From positions 428,324 through 492,323 of the forward strand of contig MNCI01035354.1 in NCBI GenBank assembly GCA_015680685.1: a DNA stretch of 64,000 nt, read 5' to 3'. Below, in pieces: positions 35,493 to 48,295 of the stretch. Numbering within the stretch: position 1 is the stretch's first letter; each line of letters begins with the position of its first letter. The DNA comes from Gnetum montanum. Its lineage: Eukaryota; Streptophyta; Gnetopsida; Gnetales; Gnetaceae. A program made the position numbers and the translations under genes. Under the pieces are notes generated by a model, which saw only the letters and a program-made list of their open reading frames with translations, did no database searches and was not told the DNA's origin.

Positions 35493-38156
35493 AGGGCACC
35501 AAGACTGAAATGACTGTAGAAAGGAGAACCCTCTCAACCAAGGGAGAAATGGCCTAGAACTAGAAGGGGCCAACAAGAGCAAGCCCAAGTGCTGCCAGAG
35601 GCAACCCATGCAACTAGACCTCTTTGAGAAGAGCCCAAAGCGGAATCTTTTTGATAGATTTCTAAAGAAGAAGTTCTAACAAAACAATCACAGTGAGGGA
35701 AAGCACCATGACCCATACGAAGGCTTGAAGTCACACTAACACAATCCTACCTTGATATCATCAAGACCTATGAGATCCAATGCTCAATTCTCTAAAAATT
35801 GAACTTTAGGCCATTTTTAGAGCATGATCCAGCAGAGGTAAAAACATAATTGCAAACTTCTCCCATGTGGTTATTCATCACTTCCAATGGGAAGTCGTAC
35901 ATGAAAGAGACATTTCTCTTTTGGAGAAATAGAAGGTTAAGCTCCACAGTGAAAATCAAGGATATGTAAGTGTCCAATTCGATGATGAGGCTCAACAAGG
36001 TGACTACCTTTTCCACTCAAGCATGCACTACTCTAAGTAGGAAATTTCCAACAAACCTTCCATAATTGATCTATTTAGAGATCAAGAAGTGCTTCAGAGA
36101 AAATGAACATTGAAGGAAAACCCTGTCTTTTCCATGCCTCATTAAAAAAATTTGCAGAAAGATAGTGATCATCCACTATGAAAATGACATAATTAGGCAT
36201 GCTCCTTTGGCACTATAGTCTAAAGTAATAAAGGACAAGATACTTGTTATGACTAGAGAAGGGAAATAGCAATTGCCACCTCCACTGCCTACTCAAGAAA
36301 CAATGTCAAAGGCCCATGCAACCATTGAGTTCTTATGAAAAATCCAAGAATAGCACTTACATGAGCAGGAGTAGCGTGCAAGAATAAGCAGTGGAGATCC
36401 ATCTGTATATCAACTTGTGATGAGTTACCTTAATGAGATGGCTTAGACAATTAGCTAGATGGAAAGAGGTAGATCAATATTCTCTACCCAATGAATGTAG
36501 TTTCCCGCAAGGTCGGATCCCAATGGCCAAGAGGTGACAATGTCTTTATCTCAATACCATTTATTCCTAGAAATATCTAGGAATGCTACCTCATTTTTAG
36601 TGCATTTAAAGGAAGGCAAGGGGAAAACTGTACTAGTGATGCAACACCAAGGGCAGGAGACTACTACTAAAGCCATTATTAACTGAATTGCTGAAGAACT
36701 CAATGCACCTATGACATCTATACCAAACATATTTGTAGTTCAAGATGTATAAACATTCACAAGCACAGTTAGAAAAAAATTGAGTGCATCCTAGCATGAA
36801 GAGTTGTTGGACTAACTAGTGGGGACCAGGCAACCAATTCTAAATATCTTCGATTTTTTTAATAACATTACTACAACCCAATCGAAGCTACTAGAAGTAA
36901 AGGGCAAGTGCATCATCCTGGAAGGGCAACTTGAAATGGCCCAAGTACAAAACCAACACTTGGCTATGAAAGTTGTTGAACTTATTGCTTATTTTGCTTA
37001 TCCCATAGTCCTTAGCCCAGTAATAACTAGAGATGAAGCTTTTTAACAACTTCAAGAACAACTAAAACAAGATGAGGAGGAAACAATGATGGACATCTTC
37101 AACTAGTCCATAGTAGAAGCAAAAACCTACTTGGTTCAAAAGGACCTAGTTCAAATGCACCAAGAAAATGAGTTGCTAACTACAAAAAATCACCGCTTGT
37201 GCAATGTTGATGCATAAAAATAATAGATGTAGAAATTCATTAATCAATAGTAAGAGCAGCTCACTAGGGTAAACAAAAAATTAAGGAAATTATCCATAGA
37301 AAATCATAATCTTTCTATGAAGAAAGTTTGATCCTTACACTAAAAATATACCATTAAGGTTGCCACCTAGAAAAATGAGGCTCTAAAATTTAAAAGAGTT
37401 AAGAATCATTATAGAGACCAAGTTGACCTGTAGGAGGAAGTGAATGAAAAGCATATTCTAATGGCTAAGGAAAAAGTAAACGAAGCCCTCCAACAACTCT
37501 AGTAACGAAGAGATGTATGGCAACCCATCATTGATGGAATAGATGCCTATAATAGAGTGGAGATCCACCTAAAGGAATTGCAAATTGAAGAAATGACAAA
37601 GTACATGGAATTGGACAATCTCCACTATGCAAACCTAGTGATGCTAACTACTAGATGGCTATAATCAAAACTTAAAAAGTAGGTGAATAGCTCATATTTG
37701 TTATATAAGGCTGAGTTCAAGCACCATAAAGACACCAAGCAAAAGCTTGAGATAGAAAATGTTGTTCTCAAGGCATGATTCATGGATCAACAATCAACTA
37801 TCGAGAACTTGGCCAGGAGAATGAATGATTACTAGGAGTTGAAAGATGTAGTCAAAGCATTCAACATCGAGTGCAAATAATTTGCTACCTAGTTCATCAA
37901 TGGTAAGGAGCTATTTCCAGTGATTCCCTATCCTTGGGATGTGCCCATTCCAACCCACATTGGTGATACTACATGGATAGTGCATGATCCCATGAGTAAG
38001 GAGGAAAAAATGAAAGCATGGATGAATGCTTTTTGCCTCTCACCAAAAGTTGAAATAGTAGTAGGATAGCCATAGTTGCCTTAGCCATCACATGTGCCTG
38101 AAGTTGATGAAGGTCCTTCAAAGCCTCAGGAACCTCCACCACCTAAGACTATTTGA
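35493..38156 (+). pseudogene. Extra coiled-coil ORF between integrase and 3' LTR of E3
   Basis: Unrecognised. A long decayed frame of about 880 codons can be followed through some 25-30 stops with few frame changes; most stops are at codons one transition from Trp, Gln or Arg. The first third includes a hydrophobic part with FLEHDPAEV and MWLFITSNGKSYM (about 35810-35910). The middle is Gln/Glu/Lys-rich and helix-forming (36820-37760; for example LLEVKGKCIILEGQLEMAQ). The end has a Pro-rich tail (about 38020-38150, FPVIPYPWDVPIP and EPPPPK). No signal peptide or clear membrane segment was seen, so an env role has no direct support. Neighbours: integrase upstream, 3' LTR downstream, own promoter-like segment and intron. 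Alternatives: a lineage-specific retroelement gene or a captured host gene. Confidence 0.55.
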
Positions 38157-38378
38157 TCTTTCCAACTAACTTCATACTCTCAGTGGATGCACTATCCAAT
38201 TTTGTAGAGTCATGTCATGGTGTTCATTTTTGTGTCATGAACACCACAAATTTTTGTAATGTGTTGATTCATACACTTGGGCACTCAATTTTGTCAAGTT
38301 AATTTGTTGAGTCTAGAGTTAGTTAATAATTCCATACTTTCCTAATTTTATAAACAAACTCAAGGACAAGTTTTCATT

Positions 38379-38392
38379 CAATCGTGGGGCTA
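38379..38392 (+). other. Polypurine-type plus-strand primer of E3
   Basis: CAATCGTGGGGCTA, a worn form of CAGTCATGGGGGTA, directly before the 3' LTR. Confidence 0.65.
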
Positions 38393-39315
38393 TGATGGAT
38401 CGTGGTTGACTGTGTCAACGAGACCTTGTTGATTAGGCCCCATTGAATGGGCCCTGTTGATGTGCCCTATCAACACATCGTTTCATGCATCGACGTAGCC
38501 CCATCAACATAGGGTTCATTTTTTGTTTATAAATATGAGCTCATTAGATGCATTTATGGCATTAGATTCATAATAGTAGCAAAGCTCTTATAGTTTGTCT
38601 ATTTGAAAGTTAGAATATTTTTTCCAAGTGCCTACAATAGGAGTCATTAAGTGTACAGATCTTTATTCGAGCACAATTATACTTGAACCACACCGGTGTG
38701 TACGGAAATAAAGATGAGCTTCTTAATAAACCTTATAGCATTCTAGATAGTTTAAATGTTTTATTTATGCATTTGTTATTTTTATTAAATAATCAATTAA
38801 TTAAGCTAAATTAAGAAAAATTAGACTATAATCAATTAAGCTAAATAGATTAAATACATACGTACAACCGCTTCGAGCATAAACACACATTCGATTGGTA
38901 ATCCTAGCAACATTATTGCTTGGTGCGCTCAGTAGCATAGCACTTGGTAACCCAGTAGTGGATACGTGGGTTCAAGACATGTATAGAAAGGGGGACTGGA
39001 TTCTTATGTTAGGACTAGTTAGAGATCAATGAATTAGTTAAATTAAATTAGTCATTAAATTACTTTATCTCTCTCTCTTTAAGCACCAAAGAACATAAAA
39101 CATAAAATGATAAAAATCATATACCTCAATTACACTTAACCATACCATGTGCATCACAAGCATAGCTGGGAAGACAACAAATGACCTTAGAGCAAGATTC
39201 ACTGCCTAGGAGACTAATGCACCAGAAACTATAGAGTTTGCAAAATTTTACCGAATCGCATGTGAACGCTTCATGATTCATATGGTTGGGTGTAGGAGGA
39301 CCTCACCGCTCATCA
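38393..39315 (+). repeat. 3' LTR of E3 (923 bp)
   Basis: TGATGGATCGTGG...CCGCTCATCA. Extra copies of the GTTGA/AGGCCC repeat in U3 make it longer than the 5' LTR. TATA-like TTTATAAATATGAG near 38526. Divergence from the 5' LTR is visibly high, which supports an old insertion. Confidence 0.88.
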
Positions 39316-40550
39316 AATATCTATGCTCAAACTTAAAATGATAAAAGAATTTGATGTAACAATGAAAAGATTTGATGAAGTAGCAACTTTTGTAGGAAAG
39401 AAAGGTACAAAAGTAAATTGTAACACATAATGTTTGTTATGATTGACCTTACACCAAGTCTCTTTACCATTTTCTAAACTCTTCTTGTCAATAAACTATG
39501 TCATTTTTGAGTAGACAATAGGCTTCATACATAAGGAAAAATTTTCCTTGCACACTATCTATTTGGACTGATTAATATATCCTATAGTAAAAGTAAAATT
39601 ATTCACATAGTATTTTATCTTCTTTAGCTTCTTTATTGGTATTTGATCATTCTTATCATTGATATTCTCATAATTATTCATTTTTTAACTACAACACTTT
39701 TTTTTCTTGAACAAAAATTAGGCCATGGTCAAGTTAATTTTTTTAGTTACTTGAGTTCTACAATTCAAATTGTGATGAAACTTAGATTGTTGGATTTCCC
39801 TTAATATCTTCTATCTGCTAGATGCTTTAGATGATAGAAATTTGACAAGATTGAATGTAATTGAAACAATTTGTCAAATTTTTATTTTTAACTTATGTAG
39901 AATTGATAATTGATGAAAAACTAATGAAAATTATAGTTGCCTTCAACTTTGAATAAATATGAAAAGCAAGAATGGAACTTGAAACTAGTGTACTTGATTA
40001 GAAACAATATTGGAGTTTGAATTGGTACTTGGAACATGGAAGGTTAATGGTAAATGAGAAAGATGATGGTATTTAATTATTACTACAAATTGAGAGAAAC
40101 TTTGGTGGAGTTTTAATAAGGAAAATTCATCTTAATCACTTAGAAATTACATCAATATTTATAAACTTGGCCATGGGGCCTATCTATGCATATGAGAGCA
40201 GGCATGTCCATTAGAATGGTCTAAAATAATGTAGTGACTTTAGGTTTTATGGCTTTTCCTTTTCTAATTGATCATGATATATTAAAAATTAATAAAATAT
40301 ATTTGGAATGAGTTTTAACTTCTTTTCAATGGGAATAATAAAAAATCATACTTTTACATGGTTATTGTGCCCTAGTTACCTAAAATTACAATTTCTTAAG
40401 TAATGAGCATGTGGTACATGACTTGTCTTCATTAATTCTTCTTATCTTCATGCTTGGAATGATGGAAGGGAATGAAAAATTCACACCATCTATAACATTC
40501 CCTTTGTTAGTGCAGATTTTGAATATTAGGGCATGATGTTAGCAACTCCA
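39316..40550. other. Gene-free AT-rich DNA, possibly 3' end of a copia relic
   Basis: No intact ORF. Its position downstream (minus strand) of the copia RNase H relic suggests it contains the copia 3' region and LTR, but LTR ends could not be identified. Confidence 0.35.
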
Positions 40551-41313
40551 TCTTTACCTTCATTCATTTTCTTAATGTCAATCTTTGAATTAAGGTGGTC
40601 AATTCTATAGGATAGCAAATTTTAGTCATGATATCAACTAAGTGATTTTTAGAATTGATGTATTTAGGCTTGTGATATCCTCCTTTACTTCCTATTTTAT
40701 AAAATAGTATTTTATGCTAATGTGTTTGAACCATTTATGTAGAACATGTTACTTAAAAAACATGATTATTATTGTGTTGTCATAAAACAAATCAATGGAC
40801 AACTCCACTTTAAATTTCAACTATTCAAATAACCACTTTAGCCATAAAATATGTTATACACAGTCTACCATAATTATAAATTCTACCTCACATGATAAAA
40901 GGCTAATTGTACTTTCTTTTTTGGATTTCCAATAATTTTAATTTAGTTCATGGAAGATAATAGTACATGATGTAGGCTTTCTTTCTTCTTGGTCTCCACT
41001 TTAATCACCATCTATATAGACATAAAATTTATTGTCTCCTTTTCTTAAGTAATTCATGATCCATTGTTGATTTAACATACTTCAAGGCATTCAAATGTAA
41101 CTATATAGGTTATTGTATAAATTTGACCAAGTAAATATAGGAATGCATAGGCCTCTACTTATATTTAGCAAGATGATCCTAAAGATTCTTTAGCCACTCT
41201 AGAGTATCCTAATGAGGATGACTAGCCCACTTTCACATAATGATGTGCTATAATCATAAGCAACGACATAGGAATTCAAGGAGAATACTATCATCATGTT
41301 TTAGAATGGCAAC
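40550..41313 (-). pseudogene. Ty1/copia reverse transcriptase C-terminus and RNase H relic
   Basis: Minus-strand translation gives, in order: a stretch like RPMHSYIYLVKFIQ and HLNALKYVKSTMDHELL (41060-41160), and further on DLFYDNTIII, HVLHKWFKHISIKYYFIK and EDITSLNTS (40600-40800). These correspond to the copia landmarks RPDIAY..LSQFM, HL.A.KYVKGT..GL, CDN.SAI, N.V.H.R.KHI.I.YHFIRE and the end of RNase H. Stops are dense. E5 interrupts its upstream side at 41313. Confidence 0.65.
41309..41313. other. Target-site duplication of E5, left copy (GCAAC)
   Basis: GCAAC against ACAAC at 48296-48300; four of five bases agree. Confidence 0.65.
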
Positions 41314-42122
41314 TGATGAGTGGCGAGGTATCCCTACACTCAACCATATGAATACAAGCGTTACATGCATGATCTAGTCGATCTCCAAGGACTAAGTGCT
41401 TACACGCCTTATGGAACACTTAAGGTTAATCAATCGTTATCTTCCCAAACTTACCTGTATTGTCATGGTTGTATGGTTAGGTAAGTTTGAGGTATGTGAT
41501 TTTTATATCTTTTCTCTTTTTAACACCTATGCTAATGAGGAAGGGTGAAGAGACTAAGTAACTTACTTTCATTAACTACTCATTAACTAAGTTCTAATTT
41601 TCCTAGCACCAGTATCTGTTCCCACTTTTCGCACACACCCTGAACTAGTGCAACGCTACTAGGATTACCAAATGCTACTCGTTGCACATGTGCTCGAAGC
41701 GGTCGTACTGAATGCACTTAACTAGGAGAGTTGAGGGTTGAGAGAAATTTAATTATCTAGGAAAGAAATTAAACATTTAACAATAATTAAATCCTATTTA
41801 GCTTAGTCCATGTGCTGTAAGGTTTATTAGAAAGTTCATATTTATTTTTGTACACAAATGTGTGCTCAGGTATAATTTTCTCGAATAAAGATCCATTCAC
41901 TTTGAGACTCCTACTACGGGCACATGGAAATTATTCTATCTCTAGAATGGTAAAACTACCAGAGTTTAGCTAAGGGTCTAGATCTAGATTAGTGAACAAG
42001 GAAAAGTTGCCTCTTATTTATAGAACTAGCGATGGGCTGCAATATCGCGTACGCGATATCGTAGGGGCCAACGCGATATCGCGTACATGATATTCTGGCT
42101 GATGTAATATCACGACTCATCA
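41314..42122 (-). repeat. 3' LTR of E5 (809 bp)
   Basis: TGATGAGTGGCGAGGTATCC at left, CGACTCATCA at right. U3 palindromes 42039-42115; minus-strand TATA-like box around 42010-42024. Confidence 0.92.
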
Positions 42123-42136
42123 TACCCCCATGAATA
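42123..42136 (-). other. Polypurine-type plus-strand primer of E5
   Basis: Minus strand TTCATGGGGGTA; the AG before TCATGG found in E1, E4 and E6 has changed here. Confidence 0.65.
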
Positions 42137-42139
42137 AAT

Positions 42140-44000
42140 GAAAACTCGTCCTCAAGTTCCTTACAAAATATTGGGAAGGTATGGGATTATTTACTTGAAT
42201 GAAACTAATGGTAGATGGGGTGACTTGTGAATGGATCATCATTACAATACATGAAAAAATTTAGTGTTCATGACAACAAGAGTGAACACTATATACATTT
42301 GACATCTAGCCTTATTTGGTAGCTGAGAGAGAAGAGAGAAGAGAGAGAAAAATGAAGAAGTCTGTTGCTGCTGGTGCCAAGATTGTGCCTTTCATTGTCC
42401 ATCCATAAGCACGTCATCAATCTCATTCCTTGTATAATTGCTTCAGCACCAATCCATTCCAAGTGTTTCCTCCAGATCCAATCTGCTGTTGTATGATTGC
42501 CATATGCACACACAACATAGTCTGATATTAGAAAGGGTAAATGAATCATAATGTAGTTAATACCTTGCCTCAGTGGTAGGTCCATTGGCTGAGTTGTGAT
42601 ATGGCTAATGTGGATCTGGAGATATAATACTGGTGGCTACCCAAGGTGTAGGGGTTAAGAAAAAATCAAAAAAATTGGACCAGGACCCCCATGACTGAGA
42701 GCGAATCTCTAGTAGCAAGAGAATGGAAAAAGATAAGGAATAAGAAAGATGGAGAAAAAGAAACAATGACAACGCCAATAAAATGGATGTCAAAGATGGA
42801 GATGAACAAAATAAATGGTGATTGCAAAAATTTTTAAGGGAAAGAAATTAACTGATGCATCAAATAGGAATGTCAGTGGATCCTCCCCAAAGCAGGCTCA
42901 TGCCCTTAATGCCTTGACAATCCCACATTCAAAGAGTCCGCAGGCTCTAGAAATGTCATTTGGTAGCAAGAGTTAAAGTCTTAACCACAAGAGTATACCA
43001 AAAAGAAAACAATGCATCAACCAAAGTATAGGCTATTGATACAACTGGCAATGAGGTGAATAATGGAGTGAAAGATGGAGAGAAGAGAATGGAATGGAAT
43101 CCCAAGAACAAGGTTGTGTAAAGTCCTTTGCATATTTCATGGTTAATGTGACTCGGTAGATCTCATTCCAAATCTAGCCTCAAACAAACCACATCTAGTG
43201 ACTTTGCATTAATACATTTGGCCAATCCATCCACTCGAAGTAACAAGAATACTTTCACCAAAGAGTCACCACCATTCTGATGAAACGAAAAAGGAGAAAA
43301 TAGGAAGTGAGGAAGGGCCTTAGTTAGAGGGAAAATTTTTATTTAGTTCCATAACCAGTGCTTGTAGCCCAAATGATTATTTCTTCTAAGAGGTGTTTTT
43401 TGAATTCTCACAGTTTTTTTTTTTTTTTTTGTGTTTTGCGTGAGAACCACACCATGCAAAGACTTCTTATTTTTATTAGCTCAACTTCCTGATAATGGAA
43501 TAGCATCAGAATGGTACAGGAGACTCAAGAAGAAAACATCCAAGCACCCAAGAGAATGGCCAACACAAATGCATCAAGTTCCCTTGAAGTCACACCCTTT
43601 TCAGTCTTTGAGTCCTTCTTTAGTTTGAGAAATACCCAGTCACGGATTCATTGATAGTTCTTATTATTGAGAAAGGGGACTGTATAGTTCCAAGCCAAGA
43701 GAGACCATAGAAATTCATGGATGTATGGATGAAGTGGACTCATTGCCTATTATATCAAAAGAACCATACCTTAGTATCAACATCATAACTTAAAGGTAAA
43801 AACCAAGCATTAGCAATCAATGGAATACAACTCATACCACCATCAGGAGCACTTATTAGGTGATGAATTAAACAAAAAAAAATAAAAAAAACACACAAAG
43901 AAATGAAATAGTATAAACAATGTTTTAAAATAAAAAACAAGAAAAGTTAAAGAAATTTGTAAAACAAAAAATTAAAAAGAAACTGAGGGTTTTGATTGAT
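42140..44000 (-). other. Non-coding 3' region of E5
   Basis: Aligned with 10300-12150 of E1. Holds the GA-rich run at 42325-42352, the intron-like segment, a CAGTCATGGGGG-type site at 42685-42697 and an A/T homopolymer run near 43415. Confidence 0.7.
42504..42563 (-). other. 60-bp intron-like segment in E5, acceptor lost
   Basis: Same 60-bp segment as in E1, E4 and E6 with donor GCAAG/GTATTA kept; the last bases are CAT where the others have CAG. Confidence 0.45.
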
Positions 44001-47000
44001 CAGCATAGGTGGCCATCTCCCCCATGACTAAATTGAAAGGAAGAGATTCGAAATAGTGAGTGCTTGTTTGAATTTTTTAGAAGTGTCCAACTTCTCCCAA
44101 TTGATGTTTTCAAGTTAAGGGCTAGAAGTTGGCAATGCTCTTGCTCCAATGTATCTATGCTTTCGACGTGGCCGCAAGTTGGTCCCCTAGTTAGTTCCAT
44201 GCATATTGGTGAGTTGCTCTCTTGATTAGCTATCAACCACTGGGTGTTTTCTTGTTGGGTGGTTGCTACATACAGGCACTTTTGTAGGTTAACTTCTTAG
44301 GCACACTGGTTGTATGTAGGAAATGCTAAACATTCCTATATGCCATCACCCTCTGTATCACTATATGTGATGCATGGAACCTTCTTCTTGTCGATCTTTC
44401 CATAAGTGTTTTCCTTAGATATTTCCAGGGAAAGATCATGGATTCCTAGGCATGCATTTATTGTACTTAGCCATGCCCTTCCCATTATTATTGGGAAGTC
44501 CCCTTTGTCATTGTTTACTTGGATCACTAGGAAATCAGCTAGGTATGACCAACCACACACAGTGGTAACGACATCCTCCACCAATCCCAAAGGAATGGTG
44601 ATGAACTAGTCAGCCAGCTCTAAGTGAATATTTCTCTTCTTTAGTGGAGGTAGGTTCTAGGCTTTATTCATTTCTTGTGATATTAAGTTGACTCTAGGAC
44701 CTGAGTCCAGAAGAGCTTTACGTGGTTCATTCCCAACGACTTGGAGGTAGATTAAGGAACTTCTAAGATCAGCGAATTTCCTAGGAAGGTGGCCTTCCTT
44801 GATCTAGTCAGTGATGATATGTGTTAGCATAACCATGTGCGTTGAGCTCTGTTGTTGGTTTGAAGGGAGCTCTGAAGCCTTATTTGATGGAGGAACGTTT
44901 GGGGGTTCAACCGCTTGTGGTTGTGAGAGCTTGTTTGGGCTTTTGGTTTTGAAGAAAGGTCTTCTCTTTGTATGGTTGTCAAAACTAGCAGCAAGTTAAA
45001 GGTTTATAGCTCTTGTAGCATTGCGTTGTTGTGGTTGAGTGGGGAGTTCCCCTTGCATTGCCGAAGCAAGTGGTAATGGAGCTATCGGTGTGAGAGTGGC
45101 GGATGGATTCAGAGGATAGTATGATGTGGTGTGTCTCTCCCAGGAGAAGGAGTCCTATAATACTCCTGAGCTTGGTAGTGATGTGGTGGTGTCACACGAC
45201 CAACATAATCATGTGGAGAGATTGGCTACTACACATAATAGCCATTCAGTTGCTGGTAAGGCTATTGTTCCCATGGTGGTGGCATCCCCCATGATTATGG
45301 GTATTGCCACTACAGGTGTTTTTCAATAAGTTGTGATGGAGTTCCACTAGGGTAATAAGTTAAGGGTTGGTGGAACTGCCTTGGGTTACCTTGAGGATAA
45401 GGTAACCATCAGGGTGCTTGCCATTTGTTAAGTCTTGAGTTGAGTGCATACACCTCAAACTCTTGTAGATGTGAGATTATTGGGCAACATCCCTTAGGAT
45501 GGTCATATTGGCATATCTCACATCCACTGTCATTTTCTGTATCCGAATCCACAACTTCTTCAATGATAACCATTTTACCCTTACCTTTGTTATGTGCATG
45601 GACCACTTCTGTCTTCTTCTTTTTATCATAGTCACTACCTCACTCTTTAGACTCCTCTACGATTTTAAGAATGGTTTCAAATATGCTATCTAAGGAGTCC
45701 CAAATCTAATCTACCTTTTCCAACACTTCTGTTGTTAATTTTTGTAATGGCAAGGTTTTCCTATGCACCAACTCTTCGAGTGATGACTCTTCCTTCTCAC
45801 AAAATCTCACTTCCCTTTTTTAGAGGGAAGGATCCCAGTTGTACTCTTCCATACTTTCTCTCTCACATAGCACACCTTCTTCCTTAGCTACTTGCTCTAG
45901 AAATCTATGGATCTGATGGGACCTAAGCTCAGATAATCTCTGTTGGGCATATGTTCCAAGAATTCTCCTAGTTTCGTGCCTAAGCCCATCTATGAGATGG
46001 CGTAGTTGATCCCGTTGTGCATAACCATGGCCTGGGAAACAATGTAACAATGCATAGTATCGGCCCATGGCAGCATCCAAGGATTCATGATTTCTCTGTT
46101 TCCATCCTTGGATTTTCTTTCATAGGTTGGACACCTGGGAGTACGTCTGATATTTATCATTAAACAGTTCTAGCATTGTACTCCACCTCCTAATGGTTTC
46201 TGGTTCTAAGGACCGGTACTAGCTTTCTGCTTCTTTTACTAGTGTCCTTGGGAACAACTTTAGTTTTTTCCACTCATATTCTATGTTTTGCAAGACACAT
46301 GCATCATGGAATGATTGTAGATGGTTTTGAGGATCAGCGTTGTATCCCCCCTCAAATCATGGGATATTATTCATGTCTAATCTCTTGATCCTGCTATCTT
46401 TCTGGTGCCTTGTAGGAATTCTAACAGCCTCTGTAATGTCTAACATACTTCAAGTTACAAGTAGGGGTTCTTCATTGTCATTTCTTTCATGGCGTCTGTG
46501 ATTTCTATGTGGTTCCCTACTTTCCCTTCTACGTTGCGATTCTTTCAAGTACCCTCGTCCTCTTTCTTGACTCTCTCGTCGAGGTTTCTCACTTTGCTTA
46601 CCCTTATCCTCCCAGTTAGGGTCCTTATGACTACATCCTGATATTGAAGAAGAGGGTGAATGTGATGATGAAGGGGAAGAAGAAGGAGAACCATCGCCAT
46701 GATGATGTTTCCTACCTTCTCTTCGATGATCCCAGCCCCACTCGTGATGACGATCAGAATGCTCGCCCTTGTCATGTGTTTGTGTTCCCTCATTGAACAC
46801 TTGGTGTTTTTGGGAATCAAAACTAGGGTTGTGAATCATGGAGCACAGGTTTTGATACACCACCTCCTGACCAACGTTAGGAGGAGGAACATCATTTTGT
46901 GAAGAACCTATGAAAATAGGTTCACCACCCTCAATTTCATTTAAGATGGGTGAAGCATTATGAGGGCCTTTTCCCTTCAATGATGTGTGGTAACTCTCCT

Positions 47001-47355
47001 GTTGTAAATTCATTTGACGTTTTGCTTCTATGGGATGGTAGTCCCTTGTGTCAAAATTGCATGCAACGTACTCTGCGTACAATTGTGACATGCCTATTCG
47101 TGCAAGAGCATGAAGAAGCATGTTGGGGATTGCTTAGTCTGGAGGCAACGCTATGTTACCCTCCAAGTCTCTCCAATGTAGTTACTCATCTTGATGGAGA
47201 ATAAAAGTAAAGTCAGGTACATACTCATCAAAATGAGTATATATCACCTGGAATTGTTGAGGAACTGGCAGATTTGGGTTACTTATGTTGTACCGTCGAC
47301 TGTCTCTTGTATTGTTCCTAGGTGGTGAAGTGCTTTTGTTCGAAGAAGAAGACAT
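44000..47355 (-). pseudogene. gag-protease polyprotein of E5 (decayed)
   Basis: ATG at 47355 (protein begins MSSSSNKSTSPPR). N-terminal part carries VPQQFQVIYTHFDEYVPDF. A long open stretch 47121-46450 covers LARIGMSQLYAEYVACNF, the VPPPN segment, and the linker of His, Arg, Glu and Ser repeats. The capsid-like domain is at about 46440-45820 with LDAAMGRYYALLHCFPGHGY. Then come the Lys-rich segment, the patch CEICQYDHPKGCC (about 45510), Pro/Gln-rich region and the retropepsin-like domain (44720-44336) with DSG intact. This is the best copy for reading the N-terminal half of Gag. Confidence 0.82.
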
Positions 47356-47479
47356 GTTTGTCTTGTTTGGTGTGCCATTTACTATTATCTTATTATATAT
47401 ATTTTTTCTCCTGATTAACCCTATGCTTCCCAACGATGTGGATGATTTCCTATGTTCTACGTAGCGCACAAACAACTAA

Positions 47480-47499
47480 GTCCCCAGCAATGGCGCCAA
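47480..47499 (-). other. Primer binding site of E5 (best preserved)
   Basis: Minus strand TTGGCGCCATTGCTGGGGAC. Closest in the window to the TGGCGCCGTTGCCGGGG consensus used by Athila/Tat-type plant elements. Confidence 0.85.
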
Positions 47500-48295
47500 T
47501 GATGAGTGGCGAGGTATCCCTACACTCAACTTTACGAATACGAGCGTTACACATGCAATCCGGTCGAACTCCAAGGAGTAAGTGGTTACGTGCCTTATTG
47601 AACACTTAAGGTTAATCAATTGTTGTCTTCCCAAACTTACCTGTATTTTCACAGTTGTATGGTTAGGTACGTTTGAGGTATGTGATTTTTATATCTTTTC
47701 CCTTTTTAATGCCTATGCTAATGAGGAAGCATGAAGAGACTAAGTAACTAACTATCATTAACTACTCATTAACTAAGTTCTAATTGTCCTAGCACTAGTA
47801 TCCATTCCCACTTGCTGCACACACCTTGAACCAGTGCAACGCTACTGGGATTACCAAAAACTACTCGTTACTGGGTTACCAAGCGTTACACATGTGCTCG
47901 AAGCAATCGTACTGAATGCACTTAACTAGGAGAGTTGAGGGTTGAGAGAGATTTAATTATCTAGGAAAGTAATTAAAAATTTAATAGTAATTAAATCCTA
48001 TTTAGCTTAGTCCATGTGCTACAAGGGTTATCAGAAAGTTTATCTTTATTTCCATACACAAATGTGTGCTCAGGTACAATTTTCTCAAATAAAGATCCAT
48101 TCACTTTGAGACTCCTACTGCGGGCACATGGAAATTGTTCTATCTCTGGAATGGTAAAACTACTAGAGTTTAGCTAAGGGTCTAGATTTAGATTAGTGAA
48201 CAAGGAAAAGCTGCCTCTTATTTATAGAACTAGCAATGGGCTGCGATATCGCGTACGTGATATCGTAGGGACCGACGTGATATTGCGGCTCATCA
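47500..48295 (-). repeat. 5' LTR of E5 (796 bp)
   Basis: Same ends and order as 41314-42122. Minus-strand TATA-like box around 48220-48234; U3 palindromes 48240-48286. Confidence 0.92.

Larger units (their letters stand above)
19206..39315 (+). mobile_element. E3: long Ty3/gypsy element with pol and extra ORF, split by E4
   Basis: Old plus-strand element; 13.07 kb once the nested E4 and its 5-bp duplication are discounted. Order: 5' LTR 19206-20091, primer site 20092-20111, gag (20244-21132 and 28170-29711), protease, reverse transcriptase, RNase H, integrase (to about 33310), a region homologous to the 3' region of the gag-protease elements, an extra coiled-coil ORF (35493-38156) and 3' LTR 38393-39315. 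The LTRs have diverged clearly more than those of E1, E4 or E5, and flanking pentamers (ATTTT, AATAT) match at three of five positions. The gag-protease-RT-RNase H-integrase order is that of Ty3/gypsy; the primer site and protease style suggest the Athila/Tat branch. Confidence 0.88.
41314..48295 (-). mobile_element. E5: complete non-autonomous gag-protease retroelement
   Basis: 6.98 kb on the minus strand. LTRs 47500-48295 (5') and 41314-42122 (3'), internal region 5377 bp with primer site, gag, protease, non-coding 3' region and worn plus-strand primer. It interrupts a copia relic. No reverse transcriptase or integrase. Confidence 0.92.

Noticed and set aside
35493-38156. Calling the extra ORF an env gene
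   Set aside because: No signal peptide, transmembrane segment or furin-like site is visible; coiled coil alone is not evidence for a fusion protein.
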